From an uncultured Eubacterium sp. (lineage in GTDB: Bacteria; Bacillota; Clostridia; Oscillospirales; Acutalibacteraceae), in assembly GCA_944380635.1 (NCBI GenBank), contig CALWID010000008.1:16445-80444 (forward strand): a stretch of 64,000 nucleotides of DNA, given 5' to 3'. Position numbers and translations under genes: made by a program. Shown one piece after another: positions 36,997-45,856 of this stretch. The stretch's first letter is position 1, and each line of letters opens with the position of its first letter. The notes beneath the pieces are model-generated. The model was not told the DNA's origin, did not search any database, and was given only the letters and a program-made list of their open reading frames with translations.

Positions 36997-37758
36997 ATGG
37001 AAAGAAAATTTAAAGTTTTGGTAGGAGAAAATGACGAATTTGGCAGGGAATGCATAAAAGAACTTGCAAAAACGGGTTTTGAAGCAGTTTCGTGCGCAAA
37101 AGACGGAAACAAGGTTATATCCGCCATTGAATCCCAGCATTTTGACGCGATTTTAATGGACGCTTTTATGCCGAATTCGGACGCTATTGATGTGCTTGAA
37201 TATATCGCAGAGCAGGAGGGCGAAAAGCCGCTTGTACTTATTCTTTCATCAGTAGATAATCCACAGTTTGAAGAGCAGTTAATGAGCGAGGGTGCAGATT
37301 ATTATTTAATTAAACCCGTCAGCGCGCAGTCTGTTGCACGCAAGATAGAAAGGCTTTCTATGTGGAAAAGCAGGCAAAAGAGCAGAGAAACGGTAAACGA
37401 TGTTGATATTGAGGTTGTTATTTCCGATATTATGCGGCAGATAGGCGTGCCCGCGCATATAAAAGGTTATCAGTATTTGCGCACGGCAATAAAATTATCC
37501 GTTTCGGATACGGAAATGCTGTCATCCGTTACAAAACTTCTTTACCCCACCGTAGCCAAAATGTATAACACAACTCCGTCCAGAGTTGAAAGGGCAATCC
37601 GCCACGCAATAGAGGTCGCTTGGGACAGAGGCGATGTAGATGTTCTTTCCTCCTACTTTGGTTATACAATTCAAAGCCAAAGGGGCAAGCCCACAAATTC
37701 AGAATTTATTGCGATGATTGCAGATAAACTCAGGCTGACTTTAAAGTCTGCGTCATAA
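36997..37758 (+). CDS. spo0A: Spo0A-family response regulator with atypical receiver pocket
   Basis: This 253-aa protein has a receiver domain (1-120) and the Spo0A C-terminal DNA-binding domain. The latter is almost canonical: '[14 protein letters not shown]' (about 147-160), '[28 protein letters not shown]' and '[19 protein letters not shown]' (recognition and sigma-A contact regions). In the receiver, the phosphate acceptor Asp55 ('ILMDAFMP'), Ser84 and Lys106 are present. The Mg2+-binding acidic pair at the end of strand 1 reads Glu11-Asn12 instead of Asp-Asp. It may be the organism's only Spo0A or a divergent paralogue. No spoIVB lies upstream, unlike the usual clostridial order. Confidence 0.9.
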   Translation: MERKFKVLVGENDEFGRECIKELAKTGFEAVSCAKDGNKVISAIESQHFDAILMDAFMPNSDAIDVLEYIAEQEGEKPLVLILSSVDNPQFEEQLMSEGADYYLIKPVSAQSVARKIERLSMWKSRQKSRETVNDVDIEVVISDIMRQIGVPAHIKGYQYLRTAIKLSVSDTEMLSSVTKLLYPTVAKMYNTTPSRVERAIRHAIEVAWDRGDVDVLSSYFGYTIQSQRGKPTNSEFIAMIADKLRLTLKSAS

Positions 37759-37772
37759 AAATAATTTTCAAA

Positions 37773-37804
37773 CTCCTGCCTTCGGGCGGGGGTTTTGTTT
37801 TCTT
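37773..37804 (+). terminator. Rho-independent terminator after the spo0A-like gene
   Basis: A GC-rich stem (core CCTGCC / GGCGGG) with a TTCG tetraloop at 37781-37784 is followed by the T-rich tract TTTTGTTTTCTT. Confidence 0.85.
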
Positions 37805-37846
37805 ATATTAATTATGCTTTTAATCTATTTCTTGATTTCAGGTATG

Positions 37847-37875
37847 TTGCAAAGGCTTTATATTTATGGTAAAAT
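37847..37875 (+). promoter_or_regulatory. Promoter of the LysR gene
   Basis: TTGCAA (37847-37852), a 17-bp spacer and TAAAAT (37870-37875). It overlaps an in-frame ATG at 37866, which argues that translation really begins at 37896. Confidence 0.6.
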
Positions 37876-37895
37876 TTACTAAAGGAGTGCGGCTT

Positions 37896-38786
37896 ATGGA
37901 ATTAAGGGTGTTAAAATATTTTTTAATGACGGCGCGTGAGGAAAATATAACAAAAGCCGCGGGACTTTTGCATATTACTCAGCCAACACTGTCCCGCCAA
38001 CTTATGCAGCTTGAGGATGAACTGGGCGTAAAACTTTTTAACCGCAGCAATCATAATATTAAACTTACTGAGGACGGTATGCTTTTGCGCCGCCGCGCGC
38101 AGGAAATAATTTCCCTTGCCGAAAAGACCAAAGAGGAATTTTCGGGCAGCAACGGCGAACTTGCCGGCGAGGTTTCCATAGGCTGCGGTGAAACAAGAAA
38201 TATGAATTTTTTGTCCGCCCGCATAGCGCAGTTCAGAGAACAAAATCCTCTTGTACGCTTTAATATTTTTACCGCTAATGCGGACGATATTAAAGAGCGC
38301 ATAGAAAAAGGGCTTATTGACTTGGGACTTATGATGGAACCTGTTGACATAAGCAGATATGAATTTGTGCGTATGCCTATGCGTGAGCAGTGGGCGGTAA
38401 TGGTTAAGGAAGATTCGCCGCTTGCGCAAAAAGAATTTGTAACGCCGCAGGACCTTATCGGCGTTCCTCTTATTTTTGTTTACCGCAGACCGGTCAAAAA
38501 CGAACTTGCAAATTGGTTTGGAAAATATTATGACAATATTGAGATAGCGGCAACATATAATCTTGTGCTTAACGCAGTCAGTATGGTGCAAAACGGAGTC
38601 GGCGCGGCAATCTGTTTTGTTATGGATAATACTTACCCCGGTGTGAAATTAATTCCGCTGTATCCGAAACTTGATACCGGCGCAGTGCTTGTGTGGAAAA
38701 AAGAGCAGCCCGCTTCAGCCGCTTCAGTAAAATTTGTTGAGGATGTTAAGAAATGTATTTCAGGAATATCTGATAATGCAATATAA
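37896..38786 (+). CDS. LysR family transcriptional regulator
   Basis: The protein is about 296 aa. The N-terminal winged HTH reads 'MELRVLKYFLMTAREENITKAAGLLHITQPTLSRQLMQLEDELGVKLF', and a type-2 periplasmic-binding-like effector domain covers about 90-290. ATG 37896 has aaaggag nine bases upstream and lies downstream of a good promoter, so the longer reading from 37866 is rejected. The 'MELRVLKYFL' group often controls neighbouring oxidoreductase genes. Here an aldo/keto reductase and a CMD-family gene follow. Confidence 0.93.
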   Translation: MELRVLKYFLMTAREENITKAAGLLHITQPTLSRQLMQLEDELGVKLFNRSNHNIKLTEDGMLLRRRAQEIISLAEKTKEEFSGSNGELAGEVSIGCGETRNMNFLSARIAQFREQNPLVRFNIFTANADDIKERIEKGLIDLGLMMEPVDISRYEFVRMPMREQWAVMVKEDSPLAQKEFVTPQDLIGVPLIFVYRRPVKNELANWFGKYYDNIEIAATYNLVLNAVSMVQNGVGAAICFVMDNTYPGVKLIPLYPKLDTGAVLVWKKEQPASAASVKFVEDVKKCISGISDNAI

Positions 38787-38819
38787 GTATTTTACATATT
38801 TTAAATACCGAGTTAAAAT

Positions 38820-38846
38820 AAAGGCGTACCTAAAGGGCGCCTTTTA
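38820..38846 (+). terminator. Terminator after the LysR gene
   Basis: AAAGGCG (38820-38826) pairs with CGCCTTT/TT (38838-38845), followed by a short T-rich stretch. The stem is 7 bp with an 11-nt loop. Confidence 0.65.
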
Positions 38847-38930
38847 GTTTATAAAAATTATATGAAGGCGCCGTTTCCGCGGCGCTGTAAATTTTTTAAG
38901 CCGCAGATTCGGCTGAAAGGATTGTGCGGT

Positions 38931-39281
38931 ATGACGCTTTTTGAAGCAAGTGAAAAATATAATATTCCGCCGGAGATTTTAAAGGAATATGAAAAATGGG
39001 GCTTTTGCCATTCCCAAAAAAAGGTTATGGGCTCGTGGCAGTTTGATGATTCGGATATTGAAAACCTGAGCCTTTTAATGACTTTACACGATATAGGTTT
39101 TACCCCGGATGAGGCGGAAAATTATATGCGCCTTAAACTTCAAAGCGGCGCGTCAGACGCAAAACTTCTTCATATACTTAATGAAAAAAGAAGTAAAGTG
39201 CTTGTTGATATTCATTTTCGTGAAAAACAACTTCAGCGCCTTGATTATTTAAGGCACAAAATAAACAGTAAAAAAGATTAA
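38931..39281 (+). CDS. MerR-like transcriptional regulator
   Basis: This 116-aa protein has an N-terminal MerR-type HTH ('TLFEASEKYNIPPEILKEYEKWG', then 'SWQFDDSDIENLSLLMTLHDIGFTPDEAENYM') and a C-terminal helix suited to dimerisation. It lacks the usual 'Y-R-x-Y' wing residues and a Cys-rich effector site. ATG 38931 with aaagga upstream is chosen over an upstream in-frame ATG at 38862 that lacks an RBS. It lies 17 nt before the aldo/keto reductase gene and probably regulates it. Confidence 0.8.
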   Translation: MTLFEASEKYNIPPEILKEYEKWGFCHSQKKVMGSWQFDDSDIENLSLLMTLHDIGFTPDEAENYMRLKLQSGASDAKLLHILNEKRSKVLVDIHFREKQLQRLDYLRHKINSKKD

Positions 39282-39298
39282 TTATAGAGGTGTAAAAA

Positions 39299-40336
39299 AT
39301 GAAATACGCAAAACTTGGTAATTCAGATTTGAATGTTTCCCGTATATGCCTCGGCTGCATGGGGTTTGGGGACGCGTCAAACGGTCAGCATTCGTGGACT
39401 GTTGACGAAGAACATACAAGGGAAATAATCCGCCGCGCCCTTGAACTCGGCATAAACTTTTTTGATACGGCAATAGCGTATCAGAGCGGCACCAGCGAAC
39501 AGTATCTCGGCAGGGCGCTTAAGGATTTTGCCGAGCGCGATAAGGTTGTTGTTGCAACAAAATTTCTGCCGAGAACTGAGGAAGAGATAGCCGCGGGTGT
39601 AACGGGTCAGCAGCATATTGAAAGAATGATAGATAAAAGCCTTCAAAATCTGGGTATGGATTATGTTGATTTGTATATCTATCATATGTGGGACCATCAA
39701 ACTCCTCTTTATGATATAATGGAAGGGCTTAATAATGTTGTTAAAGCGGGAAAGGCGCGATATATAGGCATTTCAAACTGCTTTGCTTATCAACTTGCCA
39801 AGGCGAATGACCTGGCGGAAAAAGAGGGCTTTGCCAAATTTGTTTCCGTTCAGGGCCATTATAATCTTATTTTCCGCGAGGAAGAGCGCGAAATGGCGAA
39901 ACTCTGCCGAGAGGATAATATTGCAATGACTCCTTACAGCGCGCTTGCAGGCGGCCGCCTTTCAAAGCACCCGGGTGAAACTTCCAAACGCCTTGAGCAG
40001 GATAGTTATGCCCACCTGAAATATGATTCCACTGCTAAGCAGGATTCGGTAATTATAAACAGGGTTGCCGAGATTGCCGATAAGCGCGGCGTTACAATGA
40101 CGGAAGTTTCGTTGGCGTGGCTTCTTACGCGCGTAACGGCTCCGGTTGCAGGCGCAACAAAACTTCACCATGTTGACGGCGCCGCTAAATCAACCGAACT
40201 TGAACTTACAGCGGATGAGATTGCATATCTTGACGAGCCTTATGTGCCGCATAAACTTGTTGGCGTAATGGCGCAGAATACTGCGTCCGCCGCAAAAGAA
40301 AAGCATGTGTGGTCAACGGGCAGTCAAAAGATTTAA
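39299..40336 (+). CDS. Aldo/keto reductase
   Basis: This 345-aa NADPH-dependent oxidoreductase of the YakC/PdxI-like group has 'ISRICLGCMGFGD'-type strand 1, 'FFDTAIAYQSGTSEQYLG' (catalytic Asp and Tyr), Lys in 'VVVATKFLPR', His in 'LYIYHMWDHQ', and the C-terminal 'ITAPVAGATKLHHVD'-type cofactor segment. It is cotranscribed with the MerR-like gene and followed by a CMD-family gene. The substrate is unknown. Confidence 0.92.
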   Translation: MKYAKLGNSDLNVSRICLGCMGFGDASNGQHSWTVDEEHTREIIRRALELGINFFDTAIAYQSGTSEQYLGRALKDFAERDKVVVATKFLPRTEEEIAAGVTGQQHIERMIDKSLQNLGMDYVDLYIYHMWDHQTPLYDIMEGLNNVVKAGKARYIGISNCFAYQLAKANDLAEKEGFAKFVSVQGHYNLIFREEEREMAKLCREDNIAMTPYSALAGGRLSKHPGETSKRLEQDSYAHLKYDSTAKQDSVIINRVAEIADKRGVTMTEVSLAWLLTRVTAPVAGATKLHHVDGAAKSTELELTADEIAYLDEPYVPHKLVGVMAQNTASAAKEKHVWSTGSQKI

Positions 40337-40395
40337 GCAGTATGGCTGAAATTTAAGCCGTTGTGAAATAAATTAATAATTAAGAGGTGTTATAA

Positions 40396-41148
40396 ATGAG
40401 CAGAACACAAAAAGCAAAAGAAAACAATGAAAAATGGTTTGGCAAAAAGCAGTTTACAAACGGTTATACGGACGCTGAATTTGAAAATATTGCCGGCAGA
40501 TTTCTTTGCGGCGATGTGGCGGAGCACGGCGTGTTGAGTGATAAGCAAAAGGCAATAGTAATTTTGACAACTCTTACAGCCTCAGGCACATATGAGGTTT
40601 TGGAAAAATACGCTCTTGCCGCGCTCAGAGTAGGCGTTTCTGCAAATGAAATCAGGGAAACACTTATTCAGTGCACTCCGTATGTCGGTATGGAAAAAGT
40701 AAATCTTGCGCTCAGAGAGGCGTATAAAGCGTTTGAAAAGGCGGGCGTTACCGATACTCTTACTAATCAGGGCACTGTTGATGAGGATTCAAGATTCAGC
40801 GACGGGCTTGCCGTTCAGCAGCACATTTTCGGTAAGGATAATATAAATAATATGCGCGCTTCGGCTGCCGAGGAAACAAAGCATATTCAGGATTATCTTT
40901 CCGCTTATTGTTTTGGCGATTTTTACACAAGAAAAACGCTTGACCTTAAAATGAGAGAACTTATCACTTTTTGCGCTATTTGCACTCTCGGCGGGTGCGA
41001 GCCGCAGGCAAAATCACATGCGGCGGCAAATATGAGCGTTGGCAATACGCGCGAAATGCTTATTGACGCCGTTACTCAGTGCCTGCCGTTTATAGGTTTT
41101 CCGCGCACTCTTAACGCTCTTTCCTGCATAGACGCGGCAACTAAATAA
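40396..41148 (+). CDS. Carboxymuconolactone decarboxylase family protein, tandem domains
   Basis: This 250-aa protein has two AhpD-like helical domains. The first (about 45-125, 'KQKAIVILTTLTASGTYEVLEKYALAAL') has lost the redox Cys pair. The second (about 165-245, 'LKMRELITFCAICTLGGCEPQAKSHAAANM') keeps C-x-x-C and His, as expected for a peroxidase-type or thiol-redox site. Next to an aldo/keto reductase and a MerR-like regulator, a role in electrophile or thiol stress is plausible (inference). Confidence 0.88.
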   Translation: MSRTQKAKENNEKWFGKKQFTNGYTDAEFENIAGRFLCGDVAEHGVLSDKQKAIVILTTLTASGTYEVLEKYALAALRVGVSANEIRETLIQCTPYVGMEKVNLALREAYKAFEKAGVTDTLTNQGTVDEDSRFSDGLAVQQHIFGKDNINNMRASAAEETKHIQDYLSAYCFGDFYTRKTLDLKMRELITFCAICTLGGCEPQAKSHAAANMSVGNTREMLIDAVTQCLPFIGFPRTLNALSCIDAATK

Positions 41149-41255
41149 TTATATTATTCGCCTGAAATATGCGTGTGATAATTAAACACCGCGGAAAATC
41201 GGAAGTGCAAATAGCGCCTTGGTTTCCGTGGCACACTGTTTAAAACGGTTGCGGC

Positions 41256-41298
41256 AAAAAACTCCTCCTGCGATTTTATTTGCAGGAGGAGTTTTTTT
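41256..41298. terminator. Bidirectional terminator
   Basis: A near-perfect 16-bp stem (AAAAAACTCCTCCTGC with GCAGGAGGAGTTTTTT) with a 10-nt loop separates the convergent CMD-family and glnS genes. Confidence 0.9.
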
Positions 41299-41310
41299 GT
41301 ATAATTTATT

Positions 41311-42990
41311 TTATTTTTTTGTATTAAAACTATCTCTCAACTGTACTGTACGGTTAAATATGATGTGGTCTGCCGTGCTGTACTTATCCACGCAGAAATA
41401 GCCGTTTCTCATAAACTGAAATCTGTCTCCCGGCTTAGCCGCCGCAAGGCTCTTTTCGCAGTAGGCAGTAACGGTTTTAAGGGAATCCGGGTTCAGATTG
41501 TCCTCAAAAGATGAAACACCTTCCTCATCGCTCGGATTAGGCACATTGAAAAGTCTTTCATAAAGCCTTACCTCTGCCTTAACATTATCTTTTGCAGATA
41601 CCCAGTGAATAGTGCCTTTTACCTTTCTGCCGTCAGGGCTGTCCCCGCCGAAAGTTTCAGGGTCATATGTGCAGTGAACGCAGGTAACATTGCCGTTTTC
41701 ATCTGTTTCATATCCCGTGCAGGTAACGAAATATGCCTTTATAAGCCTTACTTCATTGCCCGGAAACAGGCGAAAATATTTTTTGACCGGCTCAATCATA
41801 AAGTCGTTTCTCTCAATATAAATTTCTTTGCTGAAAGTCATAGTCCTTGAGCCGTATTCCGGGTGGTCGGGGTGGTAATCAACCGTTATTTCCTCGGTTT
41901 TGCCTTCCGGATAATTATCTATAACAAGTTTGATTGGGTCAAGAATTGCCATAGCGCGCGGTGAAGTCATATTAAGGTCATTTCTGACGCAACTTTCAAG
42001 CAGCGCAAAGTCGATAACGCTGTAAGCCTTTGAAACGCCTATTCTTTCACAAAAATCGCGGATTGACGCGGGTGTGTAGCCGCGGCGGCGCATACCGCTT
42101 ATTGTTGCCATTCTTGGGTCGTCCCAGCCGTCTACAATTCCGTCTTCTACAAGTTTCAGGCACTTGCGTTTTGATGTCAGCGTGTAATTCAGATTCATTC
42201 TTGCAAATTCTATCTGGCGCGGTTTTTCGCCTTCAACACACTCGTTTACAACCCAGTCATAAAGCGGGCGGTGGTTTTCAAATTCAAGTGAGCAAAGGGA
42301 ATGAGTAACCTTTTCGCACGCGTCTGAAAGCGGGTGCGCAAAATCATACATGGGGTAAACGCACCATTTATCCCCCGTGCGGTGATGATGGGCGTACATA
42401 ATGCGGTAAATAATTGGGTCCCTCATATTAAGATTCGGGCTTGCCATATCAATTTTTGCCCTCAGCACTCTTGAGCCTTCCGGAAATTCACCTTTTGCCA
42501 TACGCTCAAACAGGTCAAGGTTTTCTTCTATGCTCCTGTTTCTGTAAGGGCTTTCTTTGCCGGGTTCTGTAAGGGTGCCCCTGTATTCGCGCTGCTGCTC
42601 AGGGGTAAGGTCGCAAACAAACGCCTTGCCTTTTTTGATGAGTTTTATAGCGCATTCAAATATATAATCAAAATAATCTGACGCAAAATAAGCGTTATCC
42701 CACTCAAATCCAAGCCATTTTATATCCTCGGCAATAGCGTCAACATATTCCGTATCCTCTTTTGTGGGGTTGGTATCGTCAAATCTTAAATTGCATATGC
42801 CGCCGAATTTTTCTTTGGCTCCGAAATTAATGCAAATCGCCTTTGCGTGCCCTATGTGCAGATAGCCGTTAGGTTCCGGAGGAAAACGAGTCTGCACCCT
42901 TGTGTACGCGCCGGATTCCAAATCTTTTTCAATAATATCATTTATAAAATTTGAATTTTCTTTTATTTCTTTGCTGTCATCTCTTGCCAT
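41311..42990 (-). CDS. glnS: Glutaminyl-tRNA synthetase
   Basis: This class I aminoacyl-tRNA synthetase has 559 aa, close to the E. coli length of 554. It has '[17 protein letters not shown]' (HIGH at residues 45-48), '[23 protein letters not shown]' and '[14 protein letters not shown]' (KMSKS region), followed by the beta-barrel anticodon-binding half. It charges tRNA-Gln directly, without the GatCAB route. The start overlaps the gltX stop by one base (TGATG), so the two synthetases are coupled. Confidence 0.97.
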   Translation of the reverse strand: MARDDSKEIKENSNFINDIIEKDLESGAYTRVQTRFPPEPNGYLHIGHAKAICINFGAKEKFGGICNLRFDDTNPTKEDTEYVDAIAEDIKWLGFEWDNAYFASDYFDYIFECAIKLIKKGKAFVCDLTPEQQREYRGTLTEPGKESPYRNRSIEENLDLFERMAKGEFPEGSRVLRAKIDMASPNLNMRDPIIYRIMYAHHHRTGDKWCVYPMYDFAHPLSDACEKVTHSLCSLEFENHRPLYDWVVNECVEGEKPRQIEFARMNLNYTLTSKRKCLKLVEDGIVDGWDDPRMATISGMRRRGYTPASIRDFCERIGVSKAYSVIDFALLESCVRNDLNMTSPRAMAILDPIKLVIDNYPEGKTEEITVDYHPDHPEYGSRTMTFSKEIYIERNDFMIEPVKKYFRLFPGNEVRLIKAYFVTCTGYETDENGNVTCVHCTYDPETFGGDSPDGRKVKGTIHWVSAKDNVKAEVRLYERLFNVPNPSDEEGVSSFEDNLNPDSLKTVTAYCEKSLAAAKPGDRFQFMRNGYFCVDKYSTADHIIFNRTVQLRDSFNTKK

Positions 42991-44651
42991 CAGATTTCCT
43001 CCCCGTAGTGCTTAAGCGCGGCGGCAAGCCTTGCCTCAACCTTTTCTTTGCCTAAAAGTCTTGTTATTTCATACAAATCCGGTGTGTTTGTGCGCCCTGT
43101 GAGCGCAACGCGGATTATTGTTGAAACATCGCCTACATGGCCTTTGTATTTTTCAGGGTCATTTTTAAATTCTTTTACATTTGGCGTGCATCCTATAGGC
43201 TCGCATATGCTTTTTATTCTTTCAAACCATTCGTCTTTTGTGTCATCAAGGTCAACGGCTTCAATATATTTTTCAAGCGCTTTTACCGCAAGTTCGGGCG
43301 TTGCGTTCCCGGTCAGGTCATAGCACGGTGTAAATGTTTCGTCATACATATAACTGATATAATCCGGAATATCGCTCCATTTTGCAATATCCTTGCGCGG
43401 CTTTTTGTTTTCGCGGTCAATATTCAGTATTGCTTTGGCGCGATCTTTATCCTGCTCGTAAAGCGCGGCGAGTTTTTCGTTGTACTGCTTTGCCCATTCG
43501 TATGATAGTATAAATACTTTTTCGCAGTTCATTGTTGAAATAACATTCTTTGAAATATCGTTCAACTTGGCAATATCAAAAAGCGCGCCCGAAACGCTCA
43601 TCTTTTTTATGTTGAAAGGGAATTTTGATATATCTTCGTTTTTGTTCGCCCTGCGCCAGTCCTCAAAGTTGGAATTGGCAAGCGTCATCATATATTCGTT
43701 TACGCTTTGGGCAGGGTATCCCTCTTCTGAATAATACGAAACTGCCGCTTCGGGGTCTTTCCTTTTGGAAAGTTTGCGTTTGCCGTCGCCGTCTGTTTTC
43801 ATTATCGGCGCCACATGAACAAATTTCGGCGTTTTGAATCCCAAAAGTTTGTTTAACTGAATGTGTATCGGGCAGCTTGCTATCCATTCATCCCCTCTTA
43901 CTATATGGGTAGTTCGCATAAGATGGTCGTCTACAACGCTTGCAAAGTGGTAAGTGGGAATACCGTCTGATTTTAACAGCACAATATCCTGCACATTTTC
44001 CTGCATTTCTATTTTGCCCTTTATCATATCCTCAAACACGCATTTTCTGCTTGCGTCCCCGGGGGATTTCAGGCGCAAAGTCCAAGGCATACCGGCGGCG
44101 ATTTTTTCCTTAATTTCATCATAGGTAAGATTGCGGCATTTGGCGTATTTGCCGTAATATCCTTTTATATCCTCGTTTTCCTGGGACGCCCTTAATTCGT
44201 CCAGTTCCTCTGCAGTGCAGAAGCAGGGATAAGCATATCCGTCCTCAACAAGTTTTTTTGCGAATGTCTGGTATATCTCTTTTCTTTGGCTCTGGTAATA
44301 AGGGCCGTATTCGCCTTTTTCTTCATTTTCGCCGATAACGCCCTCGTCCGGAACGATTCCGAAATATGAAAGCCCGTCCAGCATAACGCCTACGGCGCCG
44401 TCTATCTTACGCTTTTGGTCTGTGTCCTCAACGCGAACATAGAAAACCCCGTTTGTGCTCTTTGCCGTTTTGTATGATATAAGGCAGGTAAAAAGATTTC
44501 CGAAATGCAGAAATCCGGTAGGGCTGGGCGCAAACCGAGTTACGCGCGCGCCTTCCTTAAGTTCTCTTTTCGGATATTTATTTTCATAAAAATCAGGTGT
44601 TTTTGAAATGTTGGGAAATAAAAGTTGAGCAAGTTTTTTTCCGTCTTCCAT
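42990..44651 (-). CDS. gltX: Glutamyl-tRNA synthetase
   Basis: This 553-aa class I synthetase is longer than the usual GluRS of about 480 aa. It has '[17 protein letters not shown]' (HFGN in place of HIGH, residues 49-52), '[13 protein letters not shown]', '[20 protein letters not shown]' and '[15 protein letters not shown]' (KMSKS variant). The C-terminal half is helical, as in bacterial GluRS. It is upstream of glnS in a two-gene unit; no T-box leader was seen upstream. Confidence 0.95.
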   Translation of the reverse strand: MEDGKKLAQLLFPNISKTPDFYENKYPKRELKEGARVTRFAPSPTGFLHFGNLFTCLISYKTAKSTNGVFYVRVEDTDQKRKIDGAVGVMLDGLSYFGIVPDEGVIGENEEKGEYGPYYQSQRKEIYQTFAKKLVEDGYAYPCFCTAEELDELRASQENEDIKGYYGKYAKCRNLTYDEIKEKIAAGMPWTLRLKSPGDASRKCVFEDMIKGKIEMQENVQDIVLLKSDGIPTYHFASVVDDHLMRTTHIVRGDEWIASCPIHIQLNKLLGFKTPKFVHVAPIMKTDGDGKRKLSKRKDPEAAVSYYSEEGYPAQSVNEYMMTLANSNFEDWRRANKNEDISKFPFNIKKMSVSGALFDIAKLNDISKNVISTMNCEKVFILSYEWAKQYNEKLAALYEQDKDRAKAILNIDRENKKPRKDIAKWSDIPDYISYMYDETFTPCYDLTGNATPELAVKALEKYIEAVDLDDTKDEWFERIKSICEPIGCTPNVKEFKNDPEKYKGHVGDVSTIIRVALTGRTNTPDLYEITRLLGKEKVEARLAAALKHYGEEI

Positions 44652-44855
44652 TTTTTTCTCCGTTTTAAATATAATTATAGTATATAAAGATTATTTCAAT
44701 TCATAATATTATCTCATAACTTTAACGAATATTCAATATTTACTTGGCTTTTTTTATTGAAAATACACGCAATTTGTGATATTTTAATGAATAGGCGCTG
44801 CGTTTGCGCCGTTCTTTTAAGCCGTTCTTATAATTTAAACGAAAGGATTTTTATT

Positions 44856-45032
44856 ATGAAACTTCCGAATGACCCCGTTATGCTGCTCAGCGCCGTAAAT
44901 ACCGGACTTAGGGATAATTACAAAAGCCTTGATGAATTTTGTGCCGCCGCTGGGTTAGTTAAAAGCGAAATAGAATCAAAACTTGAATTAATAGGTTATA
45001 AGTATGATGAAAAAGTAAATCAGTTTGTATAA
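44856..45032 (+). CDS. DUF4250 domain-containing protein
   Basis: This small 58-aa protein starts 'MKLPNDPVMLLSAVNTGLRDNY' and continues 'SLDEFCAAAGLVKSEIESKL', the signature of the DUF4250 family in Clostridia. Its predicted helices resemble a degenerate helix-turn-helix. ATG 44856 has a gaaagga RBS; the longer frame from 44757 has none. The function is unknown. Confidence 0.85.
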   Translation: MKLPNDPVMLLSAVNTGLRDNYKSLDEFCAAAGLVKSEIESKLELIGYKYDEKVNQFV

Positions 45033-45037
45033 AGTGA

Positions 45038-45070
45038 AATCCCCCCGCTATTTACAGCAGGGGGATTCTT
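45038..45070. terminator. Terminator hairpin
   Basis: AATCCCC/C pairs with G/GGGGATT around an inner GCT/AGC pairing. It lies just after the DUF4250 gene and 26 bp from the convergent tetR stop. The T-tail is short. Confidence 0.65.
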
Positions 45071-45095
45071 ATGATTTAGGTAAAATTTGTGAACC

Positions 45096-45662
45096 TTAGA
45101 TGTCATTTGCAATTTTGGCAGGGTAATTGCCGCCTGCCAGGCGGGAGAATATACAGTTATACATTTTTTGGGAAAGTTCCTCAATATTCACATCGTCATT
45201 ATCAAGTATTTCCGAAATAATAAAGCCTGTAACTCCGTTTGCCGCAAATTCAATAATGAAATCCGCTGTTTCGGTTTTTGAGTATTCGGATTTAACGGAG
45301 CGGCGGTAAAATTCGGCGGAATATTCAATAACGCTGTTTCTGATAAGTTTTGTCATATACTGGGCAAGGGAAGATGAAAAGCATTTTTTTAAAAACAACT
45401 GATTTTTTTTAATTCCGTTAAGGTAGATAACAGTTGCCTCTTCCATATTTTTTGCGTTTTTTGTAATCTCAACGCAGCCGTGGGTGTACTGCTGAACTCC
45501 CCAGTTGATAAGAGCCTGAATATCCGCAAAATGGTAATAAAAGGTCTGCCTGCTGATACTGCATTTTTCAACAAGCATTGTAACCGTTATTTTATCAAAA
45601 TCATTGTCATTTAAAAGTTGGGAAAATCCTCTCAGAATATGCTGTTTCGTTTCTTTAGCCAT
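45096..45662 (-). CDS. TetR/AcrR family transcriptional regulator
   Basis: This 188-aa protein has an N-terminal TetR HTH (residues about 5-52: 'KQHILRGFSQLLNDNDFDKITVTMLVEKCSISRQTFYYHF'), which resembles DhaS-type and TetR_C_8-type regulators. The C-terminal ligand and dimer domain is not specific. The upstream region (about 45695-45760) holds TTGTTACA, TTGTAATGACAA and TTGTAACAA stretches that could be its own operator. No obvious target gene is adjacent. Confidence 0.87.
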   Translation of the reverse strand: MAKETKQHILRGFSQLLNDNDFDKITVTMLVEKCSISRQTFYYHFADIQALINWGVQQYTHGCVEITKNAKNMEEATVIYLNGIKKNQLFLKKCFSSSLAQYMTKLIRNSVIEYSAEFYRRSVKSEYSKTETADFIIEFAANGVTGFIISEILDNDDVNIEELSQKMYNCIFSRLAGGNYPAKIANDI

Positions 45663-45796
45663 ATAGTTCGCCTCACTTTTGTATATAATACCATATTGTT
45701 ACAGTTTTAGCAATCTTGTAATGACAATATTAAAATTATTGTAACAATTTTCAAAAAATTTTCATAATTATTGTACGGAATTAAAAATTCGTAAAG

Positions 45797-45843
45797 AAAA
45801 AGCGCTTTCTTTTTCCGCTTAGGAGTAAAGAAAACGCTTTTTT
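45797..45843. terminator. Terminator of the hydrogenase gene
   Basis: A long imperfect stem (AAAAAGCGCTTTCTTT with AAAGAAAACGCTTTTTT) with A/T tracts on both sides lies directly downstream of the leftward hydrogenase gene. Confidence 0.85.
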
Positions 45844-45856
45844 ATAATTAAAGGCT

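Noticed and set aside
44652-44855. T-box leader before gltX-glnS
   Set aside because: No T-box consensus (AGGGTGGNACCGCG-like) or specifier hairpin is visible; the stretch is plain AT-rich DNA.
45695-45760. Further copies of the GTAAC-N5-GTTAC box upstream of tetR
   Set aside because: TTGTTACA and TTGTAACAA half-sites occur but not in the 5-bp-spaced palindromic arrangement of the 58.7-58.9 kb boxes.
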